Shown here piece after piece: positions 1-5,687 of a stretch of 8,217 nt of DNA. Location of the stretch: positions 1 to 8,217 of the forward strand of contig JAILAS010000216.1 of assembly GCA_024681495.1 (NCBI GenBank). Reading direction: 5' to 3'. Origin of the DNA: Eubacterium sp. GTDB taxonomy: Bacteria; Bacillota; Clostridia; Lachnospirales; Lachnospiraceae. The notes below the pieces were generated by a model. It did no database searches and had not been told where the DNA came from. It was given only the letters and a program-made list of their open reading frames with translations. Position 1 is the stretch's first letter. Every line of letters begins with the position of its first letter. The translations under genes were made by a program, and so were the position numbers.

Positions 1-12
1 GGACAGGAATTT

Positions 13-28
13 GTCTGCTGAAGCAGAC
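13..28 (+). other. Small hairpin upstream of the flavodoxin gene
   Basis: GTCTGC (13-18) and GCAGAC (23-28) are perfect complements around a TGAA loop. There is no T-run after it, so it is not an intrinsic terminator by itself. It lies in a leader or intergenic region whose upstream neighbour is outside the window. Its role is unknown. Confidence 0.45.
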
Positions 29-42
29 CCGAATCCGGCGCG

Positions 43-64
43 CAAGACTCGCGAGCGAGTCTTG
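43..64 (+). other. 8-bp-stem hairpin just before the flavodoxin ribosome site
   Basis: CAAGACTC (43-50) pairs perfectly with GAGTCTTG (57-64) around the loop GCGAGC. It ends 7 bases before the AAAGGAGA ribosome site (72-79). The bases after it (ACTTTGG) are not a T-tract, so a classical terminator is unlikely. It could be an mRNA-stabilising intercistronic hairpin or a DNA operator. No convincing -35/-10 pair is visible in 1-86, so the flavodoxin gene may be transcribed from a promoter outside the window. Confidence 0.5.
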
Positions 65-86
65 ACTTTGGAAAGGAGATTATGCC

Positions 87-497
87 ATGAAAGTTGCAGT
101 CAGATATTACACGAGAGGCGGAAACACCGGAAAGCTCGCCAAAGCCATCGCAGAGGCCGTGGGAGTAGAGGCCCTCACGACGGATTGTCCCCTGGAAGGG
201 GACGTGGACGTATTGTTCCTCGGAAGCTCGGTTTACGCGTATGGAGTGGACGATGAGGTAAAGAAGTTCGTCGCGGGCATTGACGTCAAGGTGGGTAAGG
301 TTGTAAACTTTAGCACGGCAGCATTGGTCAAGTCCACATACAAGCAGGTTGGAAAGCTCCTTTCCGCCAAGGGCATCGCCCAGGCGAAGGAGGAGTACTA
401 TTGCAAGGGTTCGTTCGGCCCGATGCACAAGGGAAAGCCCGACGAGGCAGACCTTAAGGCGGCGGCCGATTTCGCGAAGAGGATTGTAAATGGCTGA
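87..497 (+). CDS. Flavodoxin-like protein (short, FMN-type)
   Basis: A 136-residue protein with a flavodoxin-type fold, predicted to be a cytosolic FMN electron carrier or a small flavoprotein reductase component. The first strand and phosphate loop read YYTRGGNTGKLAKAIAEAVG (residues 7-26), matching the family pattern of T/S-x-x-G-N-T followed by a helix. A second flavin loop, GSSVYAYGVDDEV (about 46-58), supplies aromatic residues that could stack on the flavin, and FSTAAL (about 75-80) starts the third loop. It is slightly shorter than typical flavodoxins (about 140-180 residues). The start at 87 is set by AAAGGAGA (72-79), 8 bases from GGAG to the ATG; an ATG at 82 is too close and reads only ATG-CCA-TGA. 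Its end overlaps the OhrR-type gene by 8 bp, so the two are co-translated. The physiological partner cannot be read from the sequence. Confidence 0.85.
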   Translation: MKVAVRYYTRGGNTGKLAKAIAEAVGVEALTTDCPLEGDVDVLFLGSSVYAYGVDDEVKKFVAGIDVKVGKVVNFSTAALVKSTYKQVGKLLSAKGIAQAKEEYYCKGSFGPMHKGKPDEADLKAAADFAKRIVNG

Positions 498-1017
498 AAA
501 CAGCGTAAAAAAACAGAAGGGCAAGGGTTCTGAAACCGCGAAGTCTCCTGACGGGCAGGCGGCTAAGTACCCGCAGCTTTTGCTTGATAATCAGCTCTGC
601 TTTCCGCTCTATGTCTGCGCCAGGGAAATCGTAAACCTCTATACTCCCTACCTGAAGGAGATCGATCTTACGTACACGCAGTACGTCACGATGATGGTCA
701 TGTGGGAGGAGAAGAGCGTACGCACCCGGCACCTTCAGGAGAGGCTCTTCCTCGACAGCGGCACGCTCACGCCGGTCATTAAGAAGCTGGTCGAGAAGGG
801 GCTCGTCACCAAGGAGCGCTCGAAGGATGACGCGAGGGACCGCATTGTCACCCTGACCGATGAGGGTGAGGCGCTCGCCGATAAGGCGGCGAAGATACCC
901 GAGCAGGTGGGGATGTGCCTTCGACCCACGGAGGATATTCCGGCCATGTACGATGGATTGAGGGCCTTCATGGAGCAATTCGGACAGAGGCGCTCGAAGG
1001 ACCGGACCGGGAAATAG
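490..1017 (+). CDS. MarR-family regulator, OhrR-type organic peroxide sensor
   Basis: A 175-residue winged-helix repressor. The segment LDNQLCFPLYVCAREI (32-47) closely resembles Bacillus OhrR around its peroxide-sensing Cys15. Cys37 is the equivalent, and the three tyrosines that contact it in OhrR (Tyr19, 29, 40) correspond here to Tyr41, Tyr51 and Tyr62. The DNA-binding part includes FLDSGTLTPVIKKLVEKG (87-104) and a wing rich in Arg/Lys/Asp (108-119). Known role of the family: repression relieved when the Cys is oxidised by organic hydroperoxides. Unusual points are a basic, probably disordered N-terminal tail of about 22 residues beyond the Bacillus protein and a second cysteine, Cys43, six residues after the sensor. 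The start at 490 is preceded by GAAGAGGA (476-483) within the flavodoxin gene. No ohr peroxidase gene is in the window, so its targets are unknown; autoregulation of this operon is plausible. Confidence 0.85.
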   Translation: MAENSVKKQKGKGSETAKSPDGQAAKYPQLLLDNQLCFPLYVCAREIVNLYTPYLKEIDLTYTQYVTMMVMWEEKSVRTRHLQERLFLDSGTLTPVIKKLVEKGLVTKERSKDDARDRIVTLTDEGEALADKAAKIPEQVGMCLRPTEDIPAMYDGLRAFMEQFGQRRSKDRTGK

Positions 1018-1022
1018 TGGCG

Positions 1023-1036
1023 TCCGGGAGACCGGA
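1023..1036 (+). other. GNRA-type hairpin between the regulator and flavoprotein genes
   Basis: TCCGG (1023-1027) and CCGGA (1032-1036) form a perfect 5-bp stem closed by GAGA, a GNRA tetraloop. It lies 5 bp after the regulator stop codon. With no T-run it should allow read-through, and may mark an intercistronic stability or processing element. The downstream gene starts only 23 bp further on. Confidence 0.4.
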
Positions 1037-1059
1037 AGCCGACAGACTTAGGAGAGATT

Positions 1060-1536
1060 ATGTTTAGAGAGATGAGAAGATTCAAGCAGAAGCTTGAGCA
1101 GGCGGAGTGCATTGAGATTTTGAAAAACGAGCTTCGCGGAGTGCTTTCGGTGCTCGGCGACGACGGTTATCCTTACGGAATGCCCCTCGATCACTTCTAT
1201 GACGAGGAGACCGGGAAGCTTTACTTCCACGGCGCATCCGAGGGACACAGGGTAGACGCCGTGCGCGCCTGCGATAAGGTTTCGTACTGCGTTTACGACG
1301 CGGGATACCGTAAGGAGGGCGACTGGGCCTTAAATATAAAGAGCGTTATCGTCTTCGGCAGGATGAGCGAGCTCACGGATATCGCCGAGGTGGAGAGCGT
1401 GTGCAGGAAGCTTTCGCACAAGTTCACCAACGACGAGGAATACATCGACAACGACGTCGCAAAGAATCTTAAATATGTCAAGGTGTTCGCGTTGACGCCC
1501 GAGCATATCTCGGGAAAACTGGTCAACGAGTCATAG
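1060..1536 (+). CDS. Pyridoxamine 5'-phosphate oxidase-family flavoprotein (Nim-like split barrel)
   Basis: A 158-residue protein of the FMN-binding split-barrel fold. Evidence is the linear pattern RGVLSVLGDDGYPYGMPL (26-43), KLYFHGASEGHRVDAVRA (53-70), KVSYCVYD (73-80) and SVIVFGRMSEL (95-105), which follows the barrel strands of the PPOx class 2/NimA-like group. Members bind FMN or related flavins and include nitroimidazole-resistance proteins, but most have no proven substrate, and true pyridoxamine phosphate oxidase activity should not be assumed. The start at 1060 has AGGAGAG (1050-1056) just upstream; Met5 would lie too far from it. The gene follows the OhrR-type gene by 42 bp without a visible terminator or promoter, so it is likely the third gene of the redox operon. 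No T-rich terminator follows the stop, only weak G+C-rich hairpins. Confidence 0.8.
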   Translation: MFREMRRFKQKLEQAECIEILKNELRGVLSVLGDDGYPYGMPLDHFYDEETGKLYFHGASEGHRVDAVRACDKVSYCVYDAGYRKEGDWALNIKSVIVFGRMSELTDIAEVESVCRKLSHKFTNDEEYIDNDVAKNLKYVKVFALTPEHISGKLVNES

Positions 1537-1584
1537 GGCCACGGGAGTTCTGATCCCGGAATCGCGCCCGGCGGACGCCGCTCT

Positions 1585-1602
1585 TCGACAAAGTTTTAAC
1601 GT
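1585..1602 (+). promoter_or_regulatory. Shared upstream element of P1 (candidate operator or UP element)
   Basis: Bases 1586-1600 read CGACAAAGTTTTAAC and recur with 14/15 identity at 3389-3403. In both copies the element ends exactly 5 bp before the -35 box. Read as an 18-mer (1585-1602) it matches 9 of 14 fixed positions of the Rex operator TTGTTAA-N4-TTAACAA, which is weak. It could be a degenerate Rex site, another regulator's site, or an AT-rich UP element for RNA polymerase. Confidence 0.5.
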
Positions 1603-1605
1603 AAA

Positions 1606-1633
1606 TTGACAACGGTTTAAAATCTTTTATAAT
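1606..1633 (+). promoter_or_regulatory. Promoter P1 for crt-hbd
   Basis: A near-perfect sigma-A promoter: TTGACA (1606-1611), 16-bp spacer, TATAAT (1628-1633). The predicted start of transcription is near 1640, leaving a leader of about 68 nt before the crt ATG. This is the strongest promoter match in the window, fitting high expression of a central catabolic pathway. Confidence 0.85.
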
Positions 1634-1639
1634 AGAATT

Positions 1640-1677
1640 CGGCGGCTTTACGGCCGTCGAAGTATTGTTTTGATACT
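1640..1677 (+). other. Two tandem hairpins at the 5' end of the crt mRNA
   Basis: CGGCGGC (1640-1646) pairs with GCCGTCG (1653-1659; one G-U) around TTTACG, starting at about the predicted +1. AGTATT (1661-1666) pairs with GATACT (1672-1677; one G-U) around GTTTT. Neither covers the ribosome site at 1694-1700. A hairpin at the extreme 5' end is a known way to protect mRNA from decay; that role here is inferred. No known riboswitch consensus is recognised. Confidence 0.45.
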
Positions 1678-1707
1678 CTGTTAAAAATCAAAAAAGGAGA
1701 TAGGAAA

Positions 1708-2502
1708 ATGGGTTTTATTCAATATGAAACTGACGGCTTTGTTGGGATTCTCACCATCGACCGTCCCAAGGCATTAAACGCCCTTAACAGCGAGGTTCTC
1801 GCGGACCTTGATGCGGCCATCGACGCCATCGATCTTGACGCCGTTCGCGCCCTCATCATTACCGGCTCGGGCGACAAGTCCTTCGTGGCCGGCGCAGACA
1901 TAGGAGAGATGAGCACACTCACCAAGGCACAGGGCGAGGAGTTCGGCAAGAAGGGAAATGACGTTTTCCGCAAGCTCGAGACTCTTCCCATCCCCGTAAT
2001 CGCTGCCGTAAACGGCTTCGCGCTCGGCGGCGGATGCGAGCTTTCGCTCTCTTGCGACATCAGAATCTGCTCTGAGAACGCTGTATTCGGTCAGCCCGAG
2101 ACAGGCCTGGGAATCACTCCCGGCTTCGGCGGCACGCAGCGCCTGGCCCGCACCATCGGTGTCGGCATGGCTAAGCAGCTCATCTACACCGCTAAGAACA
2201 TCAAGGCTGACGAGGCATATCGCATCGGCCTGGTAAACAATGTGTATCCCGTTGAGCAGCTCATGGACGAGGCTAAGAAGCTGGCGTCCACCATTGCAGC
2301 CAACGCACCCATTTCCGTTCGCGCATCCAAGAAGGCTATTAACGACGGTCTTCAGGTGGATATAGATAAGGCAATCGAGATAGAAGAGAAGCTCTTCGGC
2401 TCATGCTTCGAGTCCGAGGATCAGATAGAGGGTATGGCCAACTTCCTCAGGAAGAAGGACGACCCCGCAAAAGTTAAGCACGTAGCGTTTAAGAACGCCT
2501 AG
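1708..2502 (+). CDS. crt: 3-hydroxybutyryl-CoA dehydratase (crotonase)
   Basis: A 264-residue enoyl-CoA hydratase/isomerase-family enzyme, predicted to interconvert 3-hydroxybutyryl-CoA and crotonyl-CoA in the cytosol. The oxyanion-hole segments are SFVAGADIGEM (58-68) and FALGGGCELSLSCD (104-117). The two catalytic acids of true hydratases are present: Glu111 in GGGCEL and Glu131 in GQPETGLGITPGFGG, equivalent to Glu144 and Glu164 of rat mitochondrial hydratase. Length (about 260) is normal for Crt. The start at 1708 has AAGGAGA (1694-1700) 7 bases upstream. It is the first gene after promoter P1 and is followed 16 bp later by hbd, so crt-hbd form one transcript. Specificity for the C4 substrate is inferred from the hbd and bcd neighbours. 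Confidence 0.93.
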   Translation: MGFIQYETDGFVGILTIDRPKALNALNSEVLADLDAAIDAIDLDAVRALIITGSGDKSFVAGADIGEMSTLTKAQGEEFGKKGNDVFRKLETLPIPVIAAVNGFALGGGCELSLSCDIRICSENAVFGQPETGLGITPGFGGTQRLARTIGVGMAKQLIYTAKNIKADEAYRIGLVNNVYPVEQLMDEAKKLASTIAANAPISVRASKKAINDGLQVDIDKAIEIEEKLFGSCFESEDQIEGMANFLRKKDDPAKVKHVAFKNA

Positions 2503-2518
2503 AGAAGGAGGAAAAACA

Positions 2519-3394
2519 ATGATAGTAGGTGTAATCGGCGCCGGCACAATGGGTTCCGGCATAGCACAGGCATTTGCACAGTGTGACAAGGTAGAGAAGG
2601 TATATCTCTGCGACATCAAGCAGGAGTTCGCTGACGGCGGATTCGGCAAGGTGAAGAAGAACCTTGAGAGAAGCGTATCCAAGGGAAGAATGGATCAGGC
2701 GGCAGCAGACGCCATCCTCGCTAAGTTCAGCTGCGGTCTCAACGACATCTGCACCGACGCAGATCTTATCGTAGAGGCAGCTCTTGAGAACATGCAGATC
2801 AAGCGTGACCTCTTCAAGCAGCTCGACGAGCAGTCCGTTAAGGAGGATTGCATCCTTGCATCTAACACTTCTTCCATGTCCATCACCGAGATCGGCGAAG
2901 GAATCAAGCATCCCACCATCGGAATGCACTTCTTCAATCCCGCTCCCGTTATGAAGCTGGTTGAGGTTATCGCAGGTGCCAACACCTCTGAGGAGACTGT
3001 CGAGAAGGTTAAGCAGATTTCTGTAGACCTTGGCAAGACTCCCGTACAGGTTAACGAGGGCCCCGGTTTCGTAGTAAACAGACTCCTCGTTCCCATGATC
3101 AACGAGGGAATCACCGTACTCCAGGAGGGCATCGCAGATATCGAGGGTATCGATAACGCAATGAAGCTCGGCTGCAACCATCCCATGGGACCCCTCGAGC
3201 TTGGTGATACCGTAGGACTTGACGTATGCCTCGCAATCATGGACGTTCTCTACGAGGAGACTCACGATCCCCGCTATCGTGCGTGCACGCTCCTTCGTAA
3301 GATGGTTCGCGGTAAGATGCTCGGCGCTAAGACCGGCAAGGGCTTCTACATCTACAACGGAAAAGAGAAGACCCCTAACAACGCAATACGATAA
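2519..3394 (+). CDS. hbd: 3-hydroxybutyryl-CoA dehydrogenase
   Basis: A 291-residue NAD(P)-dependent dehydrogenase, predicted to reduce acetoacetyl-CoA to 3-hydroxybutyryl-CoA. The N-terminal Rossmann motif is VIGAGTMGSGIAQ (5-17; GxGxxG at 7-12), with Asp32 at the end of strand 2, which favours NADH. Catalytic residues align with human HAD: Ser118 in SNTSS, His137 in GMHFFNPAP, Glu149 in KLVEVI and Asn187 in FVVNRLL. The C-terminal helical dimer domain contains NHPMGPLELGD (220-230) and ends with the usual KTGKGFY (271-277). Length is typical of clostridial Hbd (about 280). The ribosome site AAGGAGG (2505-2511) lies 7 bases before the ATG. Its stop codon lies inside the upstream element of P2. 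Codon use is strongly biased (few GTG/GTC, TTA, CTA, TCA), as in bcd, consistent with high expression. Confidence 0.95.
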   Translation: MIVGVIGAGTMGSGIAQAFAQCDKVEKVYLCDIKQEFADGGFGKVKKNLERSVSKGRMDQAAADAILAKFSCGLNDICTDADLIVEAALENMQIKRDLFKQLDEQSVKEDCILASNTSSMSITEIGEGIKHPTIGMHFFNPAPVMKLVEVIAGANTSEETVEKVKQISVDLGKTPVQVNEGPGFVVNRLLVPMINEGITVLQEGIADIEGIDNAMKLGCNHPMGPLELGDTVGLDVCLAIMDVLYEETHDPRYRACTLLRKMVRGKMLGAKTGKGFYIYNGKEKTPNNAIR

Positions 3395-3405
3395 AGTTTT
3401 AACAA
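3388..3405 (+). promoter_or_regulatory. Shared upstream element of P2 (candidate operator or UP element)
   Basis: CGATAAAGTTTTAAC (3389-3403) repeats the P1 element with one mismatch and the same 5-bp distance to the -35 box. Its first six bases are the last hbd codon and stop. As an 18-mer (3388-3405) it matches 11 of 14 fixed positions of the Rex consensus, with a perfect right half TTAACAA and a poor left half ACGATAA. The overlapping AACAATTGTT (3401-3410) is a perfect 10-bp palindrome reaching into the -35 box. Confidence 0.5.
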
Positions 3406-3408
3406 TTG

Positions 3409-3437
3409 TTTTCACGGGGAAAAGCCTATGTTATAAT
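3409..3437 (+). promoter_or_regulatory. Promoter P2 for bcd (extended -10)
   Basis: TATAAT (3432-3437) is preceded by TG (3429-3430), giving the extended -10 TGTTATAAT. The best -35 is TTTTCA (3409-3414), 4/6 to consensus, with a 17-bp spacer. The predicted start is near 3444, giving a leader of about 62 nt. bcd therefore has its own promoter as well as possible read-through from crt-hbd, because no terminator separates hbd from bcd. Confidence 0.75.
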
Positions 3438-3472
3438 GATTCCCGTGGTGCATTAAGCACAGATATAATTAT

Positions 3473-3487
3473 TGAAAACAGTTTTCA
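3473..3487 (+). promoter_or_regulatory. Perfect 15-bp palindrome next to the bcd ribosome site
   Basis: TGAAAAC-A-GTTTTCA is a perfect odd palindrome ending one base before AAGGAGG (3489-3495). In RNA it could form a 6-bp stem with a CAG loop that ends just before the ribosome site without covering it. In DNA it could be an operator. The hairpin is A-U rich and probably weak, so its function is open. Confidence 0.4.
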
Positions 3488-3505
3488 TAAGGAGGAAACA
3501 AATCA

Positions 3506-4657
3506 ATGGCAAACGAGTTCAACATGTCTGAGAAGGCACAGGAGATCTACAAGCAGATCGAAGAGTTTTGCGAGAAGGAAGTAAAGCAGCAGGCTATGGA
3601 AGCTGATGCAAAGGAAGGCGACATCCTTGACATCATCGAGAAGGCTTCCAAGCTCGGCTTCAACGCACTTGATGTACCCAAGGAGTTCGGTGGAATCGGT
3701 CTTTCCAAGATGGATTCTGTAGCTCTTCTTGAGAAGATGAGCTGGTATGATGCCGGTTTCGGTATCACCATCTCCGCTAACGGTCTTGCTTCCGGCCCCG
3801 TAGTAATCGGTGGTAACGATGAGCAGAAGAAGAAGATGTACGACATCATCCTTAACGGTGGTATCGGTGCATTCTGCCTTACCGAGAGAAACGCAGGCTG
3901 CGACGCATCTGCAGGTGAGTCCCGCGCAGTACGTGACGGCGATGACTACATCATCAACGGTAAGAAGTGCTTCATCACCAACGGACCTATCGCTTCCTAC
4001 TATGTTGTATTCGCTATGACCGCTCCCGAGAAGGGCGCTGGTAAGGGATACACCGCTTTCCTTATCGACAAGAAGGTTGACGAGGTTGAGGGAATGTCCA
4101 TCGGTCTTGTAGAGGACAAGATGGGTATCCGCAACAGCCAGGTTTCCGAGGTTCTCTTCGACAACGTTCGCGTTCCCGCTTCCATGAGAATCGGCGAGGA
4201 AGGCCAGGGCTTCAAGCTTGCCATGATGACCCTTGATATTGCACGTATCACCTGCGGTATCACCGCTGTTGGTATCTGCCAGAGAGCTCTTGACGAGGCA
4301 GTTGAGTACGCAAAGAACAGAGTACAGTTCGGTACCGCTCTTGCTAACAACGAGGTAATCCAGTTCAAGATCGCTGACATGCAGATGCACACCGCAGCTG
4401 CTCGTGAGCTTTGCAAGCACGCTACTGAGCTTTACATGAAGCATCTTCCCTTCTCTTCGGAGGCTGCTATGGCTAAGTGCGTAGCCGGTGATGCTGCTGC
4501 ATACGTAACCAGCGAGGCTGTTCAGATCTTCGGTGGATACGGATTCATGCACAACTATCCCGTTGAGAAGCTTATGCGTGACTCCAAGATCTTCCAGATC
4601 TTCGAGGGCTCTAACGAGATTCAGCGTCTCGTTATCGGACGTAACGCACTTCGCTAA
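3506..4657 (+). CDS. bcd: Short-chain acyl-CoA dehydrogenase, butyryl-CoA dehydrogenase type
   Basis: A 383-residue FAD enzyme, predicted to reduce crotonyl-CoA to butyryl-CoA with an electron-transferring flavoprotein. The three acyl-CoA dehydrogenase domains are complete. The catalytic base is Glu367 in IFEGSNEIQRL (365-375), the position and number used in Megasphaera butyryl-CoA dehydrogenase. Other family marks are RVQFG (272-276), the second signature QIFGGYGF (340-347) with MRD (357-359), and FITNG (156-160). The first signature reads CLTERNAGCDAS (124-135), where the family usually has TEP-x-AGSD: Arg128 replaces Pro and Cys132 replaces Ser/Thr. The start has AAGGAGG (3489-3495) 10 bases upstream. 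Codon use is extremely biased: all 24 valines are GTA or GTT. It has its own promoter, tandem stops (TAA TAG) and a strong terminator. The C4 assignment rests on residues plus the crt-hbd context; another short-chain substrate is possible. Confidence 0.9.
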   Translation: MANEFNMSEKAQEIYKQIEEFCEKEVKQQAMEADAKEGDILDIIEKASKLGFNALDVPKEFGGIGLSKMDSVALLEKMSWYDAGFGITISANGLASGPVVIGGNDEQKKKMYDIILNGGIGAFCLTERNAGCDASAGESRAVRDGDDYIINGKKCFITNGPIASYYVVFAMTAPEKGAGKGYTAFLIDKKVDEVEGMSIGLVEDKMGIRNSQVSEVLFDNVRVPASMRIGEEGQGFKLAMMTLDIARITCGITAVGICQRALDEAVEYAKNRVQFGTALANNEVIQFKIADMQMHTAAARELCKHATELYMKHLPFSSEAAMAKCVAGDAAAYVTSEAVQIFGGYGFMHNYPVEKLMRDSKIFQIFEGSNEIQRLVIGRNALR

Positions 4658-4670
4658 TAGGGAGTTCCGG

Positions 4671-4699
4671 TTGTCCGTAGCTTAAATATGTATTATAAT
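4671..4699 (+). promoter_or_regulatory. Promoter P3 for the licD-etfBA-mntP operon
   Basis: TTGTCC (4671-4676), 17-bp spacer, TATAAT (4694-4699). Predicted start near 4706, which falls inside the 5' arm of the bcd terminator (4701-4712). A P3 transcript would lack the outer part of that stem and so should escape termination. It lacks the element shared by P1 and P2. Confidence 0.65.
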
Positions 4700-4700
4700 G

Positions 4701-4737
4701 AACCGGCGAGGCATTTGCTTTGCCGGTTCGTTTTTTT
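4701..4737 (+). terminator. Intrinsic terminator of bcd
   Basis: A 12-bp stem (4701-4712 with 4717-4728; two G-U pairs, outer seven pairs AACCGGC/GCCGGTT) with loop ATTT, followed by CG and seven T (4731-4737). It lies 43 bp after the bcd stop and is the clearest terminator in the window. Confidence 0.92.
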
Positions 4738-4760
4738 ACGAGAAAATCAGAGGAAAATCA

Positions 4761-5687
4761 ATGGAAATTCCCGATATTGATGCCTCCTTTTTCAGGGAGG
4801 AGGAGCGGCTGGGATTCACCGTGAGTTCCATGATGAAGAGGGCCTGGGCCTGTCACATGAGGACTCTTTGCGAGGTGGATAAAGTCTGCGAACGTCACGG
4901 CCTTAAATACTATATGGACTACGGAAGCCTCCTGGGCGCTGTCCGCCACGGCGGATTCATCCCCTGGGACGACGATCTCGATATCTCCATGATGCGCAAG
5001 GACTACATGGAGTTCATTAAGTATGCTCCTTCTGAGCTTCCCGCGTCGTACCTTGTTTCCAGCCTGTACCGGGACGAGGTGACGTATCAGCCGTTCATCT
5101 GCGGCGTGCTGAACAGGAGAGAGGTGGACGTCGACAAGGAGCTCACCCGTGAGTTTTACGGCTGCCCGTACATCTGCGGAATCGATATTTTCCCCATAGA
5201 CAACATTCCGGAGGACCCGGATGTTTTTAATGCCTTTAAGGAACTGTACATGGTTTTCTACGACGCGTTCATGAGGTTCGACGAACTTACTGCTACAGGT
5301 GAGATGGACGAGTACATCCCGCGCATGGAAGAGCTGATAGGCTTCCCCATCGAGAGGGGAGAGGGCCTCAGGAAAAACATTGCCTCAATCGCCGACGGTA
5401 TATCCTCCATGTACATGGACGAGGAGACCCCGCTCATCGGAAATATGAGGGAGATCGTAATTGACGGCAAGCCCGCGCGCAGCGCGCAATGGTATGAGCG
5501 GAACTTTACGGTTCCGTTCGAGATGACAAACGTGAGGATTCCCGGCGAGCCGTATGAGGTTTTGAAGTATGTGTACGGCCCTGAGTTCGGGAAGGTCGTG
5601 AAGGCCAGCGCCATGCACGACTATCCGTTTTATAAGAAGCAGGAAGAGGCCAGGTTTAGGGTATTTGGCCCGTTGGAGACAGAATGA
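4761..5687 (+). CDS. LicD-family phosphotransferase
   Basis: A 308-residue LicD-type protein (nucleotidyltransferase-like fold). The hallmark is MDYGSLLGAVRHGGFIPWDD (residues 52-71), continuing DLDISM, with the acidic cluster Asp70-72 and Asp74 expected to bind metal. A second family mark, GIDIFPIDN, lies at 140-148. Known members attach phosphocholine or other phospho-substituents to teichoic acid, capsule or glycan chains; the donor and acceptor here cannot be deduced. There is no signal peptide. I chose the ATG at 4761, with GAGGA (4750-4754) 6 bases upstream; the in-frame ATG at 4698 lies in the P3 -10 box and would translate through the terminator stem. Its stop overlaps the etfB start (ATGA), an odd pairing of a surface-decorating enzyme with electron-transfer genes. 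Codon use resembles etfBA rather than bcd. Confidence 0.85.
   Translation: MEIPDIDASFFREEERLGFTVSSMMKRAWACHMRTLCEVDKVCERHGLKYYMDYGSLLGAVRHGGFIPWDDDLDISMMRKDYMEFIKYAPSELPASYLVSSLYRDEVTYQPFICGVLNRREVDVDKELTREFYGCPYICGIDIFPIDNIPEDPDVFNAFKELYMVFYDAFMRFDELTATGEMDEYIPRMEELIGFPIERGEGLRKNIASIADGISSMYMDEETPLIGNMREIVIDGKPARSAQWYERNFTVPFEMTNVRIPGEPYEVLKYVYGPEFGKVVKASAMHDYPFYKKQEEARFRVFGPLETE

Noticed and set aside
82..90. Mini-ORF ATG-CCA-TGA overlapping the flavodoxin start
   Set aside because: Only 3 bases from the GGAG core, so initiation there is unlikely; probably chance.
454..978. Antisense open frame (174 codons) opposite the OhrR-type gene
   Set aside because: In register with the sense gene, whose sensor residues are intact; treated as a shadow.
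1542..1580. Hairpins after the Nim-like gene (CGGGA/TCCCG at 1542-1558; CGGC/GCCG at 1569-1580) as a terminator
   Set aside because: Short stems and no T-run directly after them.
2489..3415. Long antisense open frame (308 codons) opposite hbd
   Set aside because: Same codon-register effect of the biased codon use in hbd; no recognisable domain.
3464..3469. Second TATAAT in the bcd leader
   Set aside because: No acceptable -35 box lies 16-18 bp upstream; the extended -10 at 3432-3437 is much better supported.
3503..4552. Long antisense open frame (349 codons) opposite bcd
   Set aside because: It is in codon register with bcd, so it exists only because bcd avoids TTA, CTA and TCA codons. The predicted protein is low-complexity Leu/Val/Ser-rich and no start signal was noticed.
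4698..4760. Earlier in-frame ATG for licD
   Set aside because: The ATG lies within the P3 -10 box and would be followed by the terminator stem; it lacks a ribosome site, while 4761 has GAGGA at good spacing.
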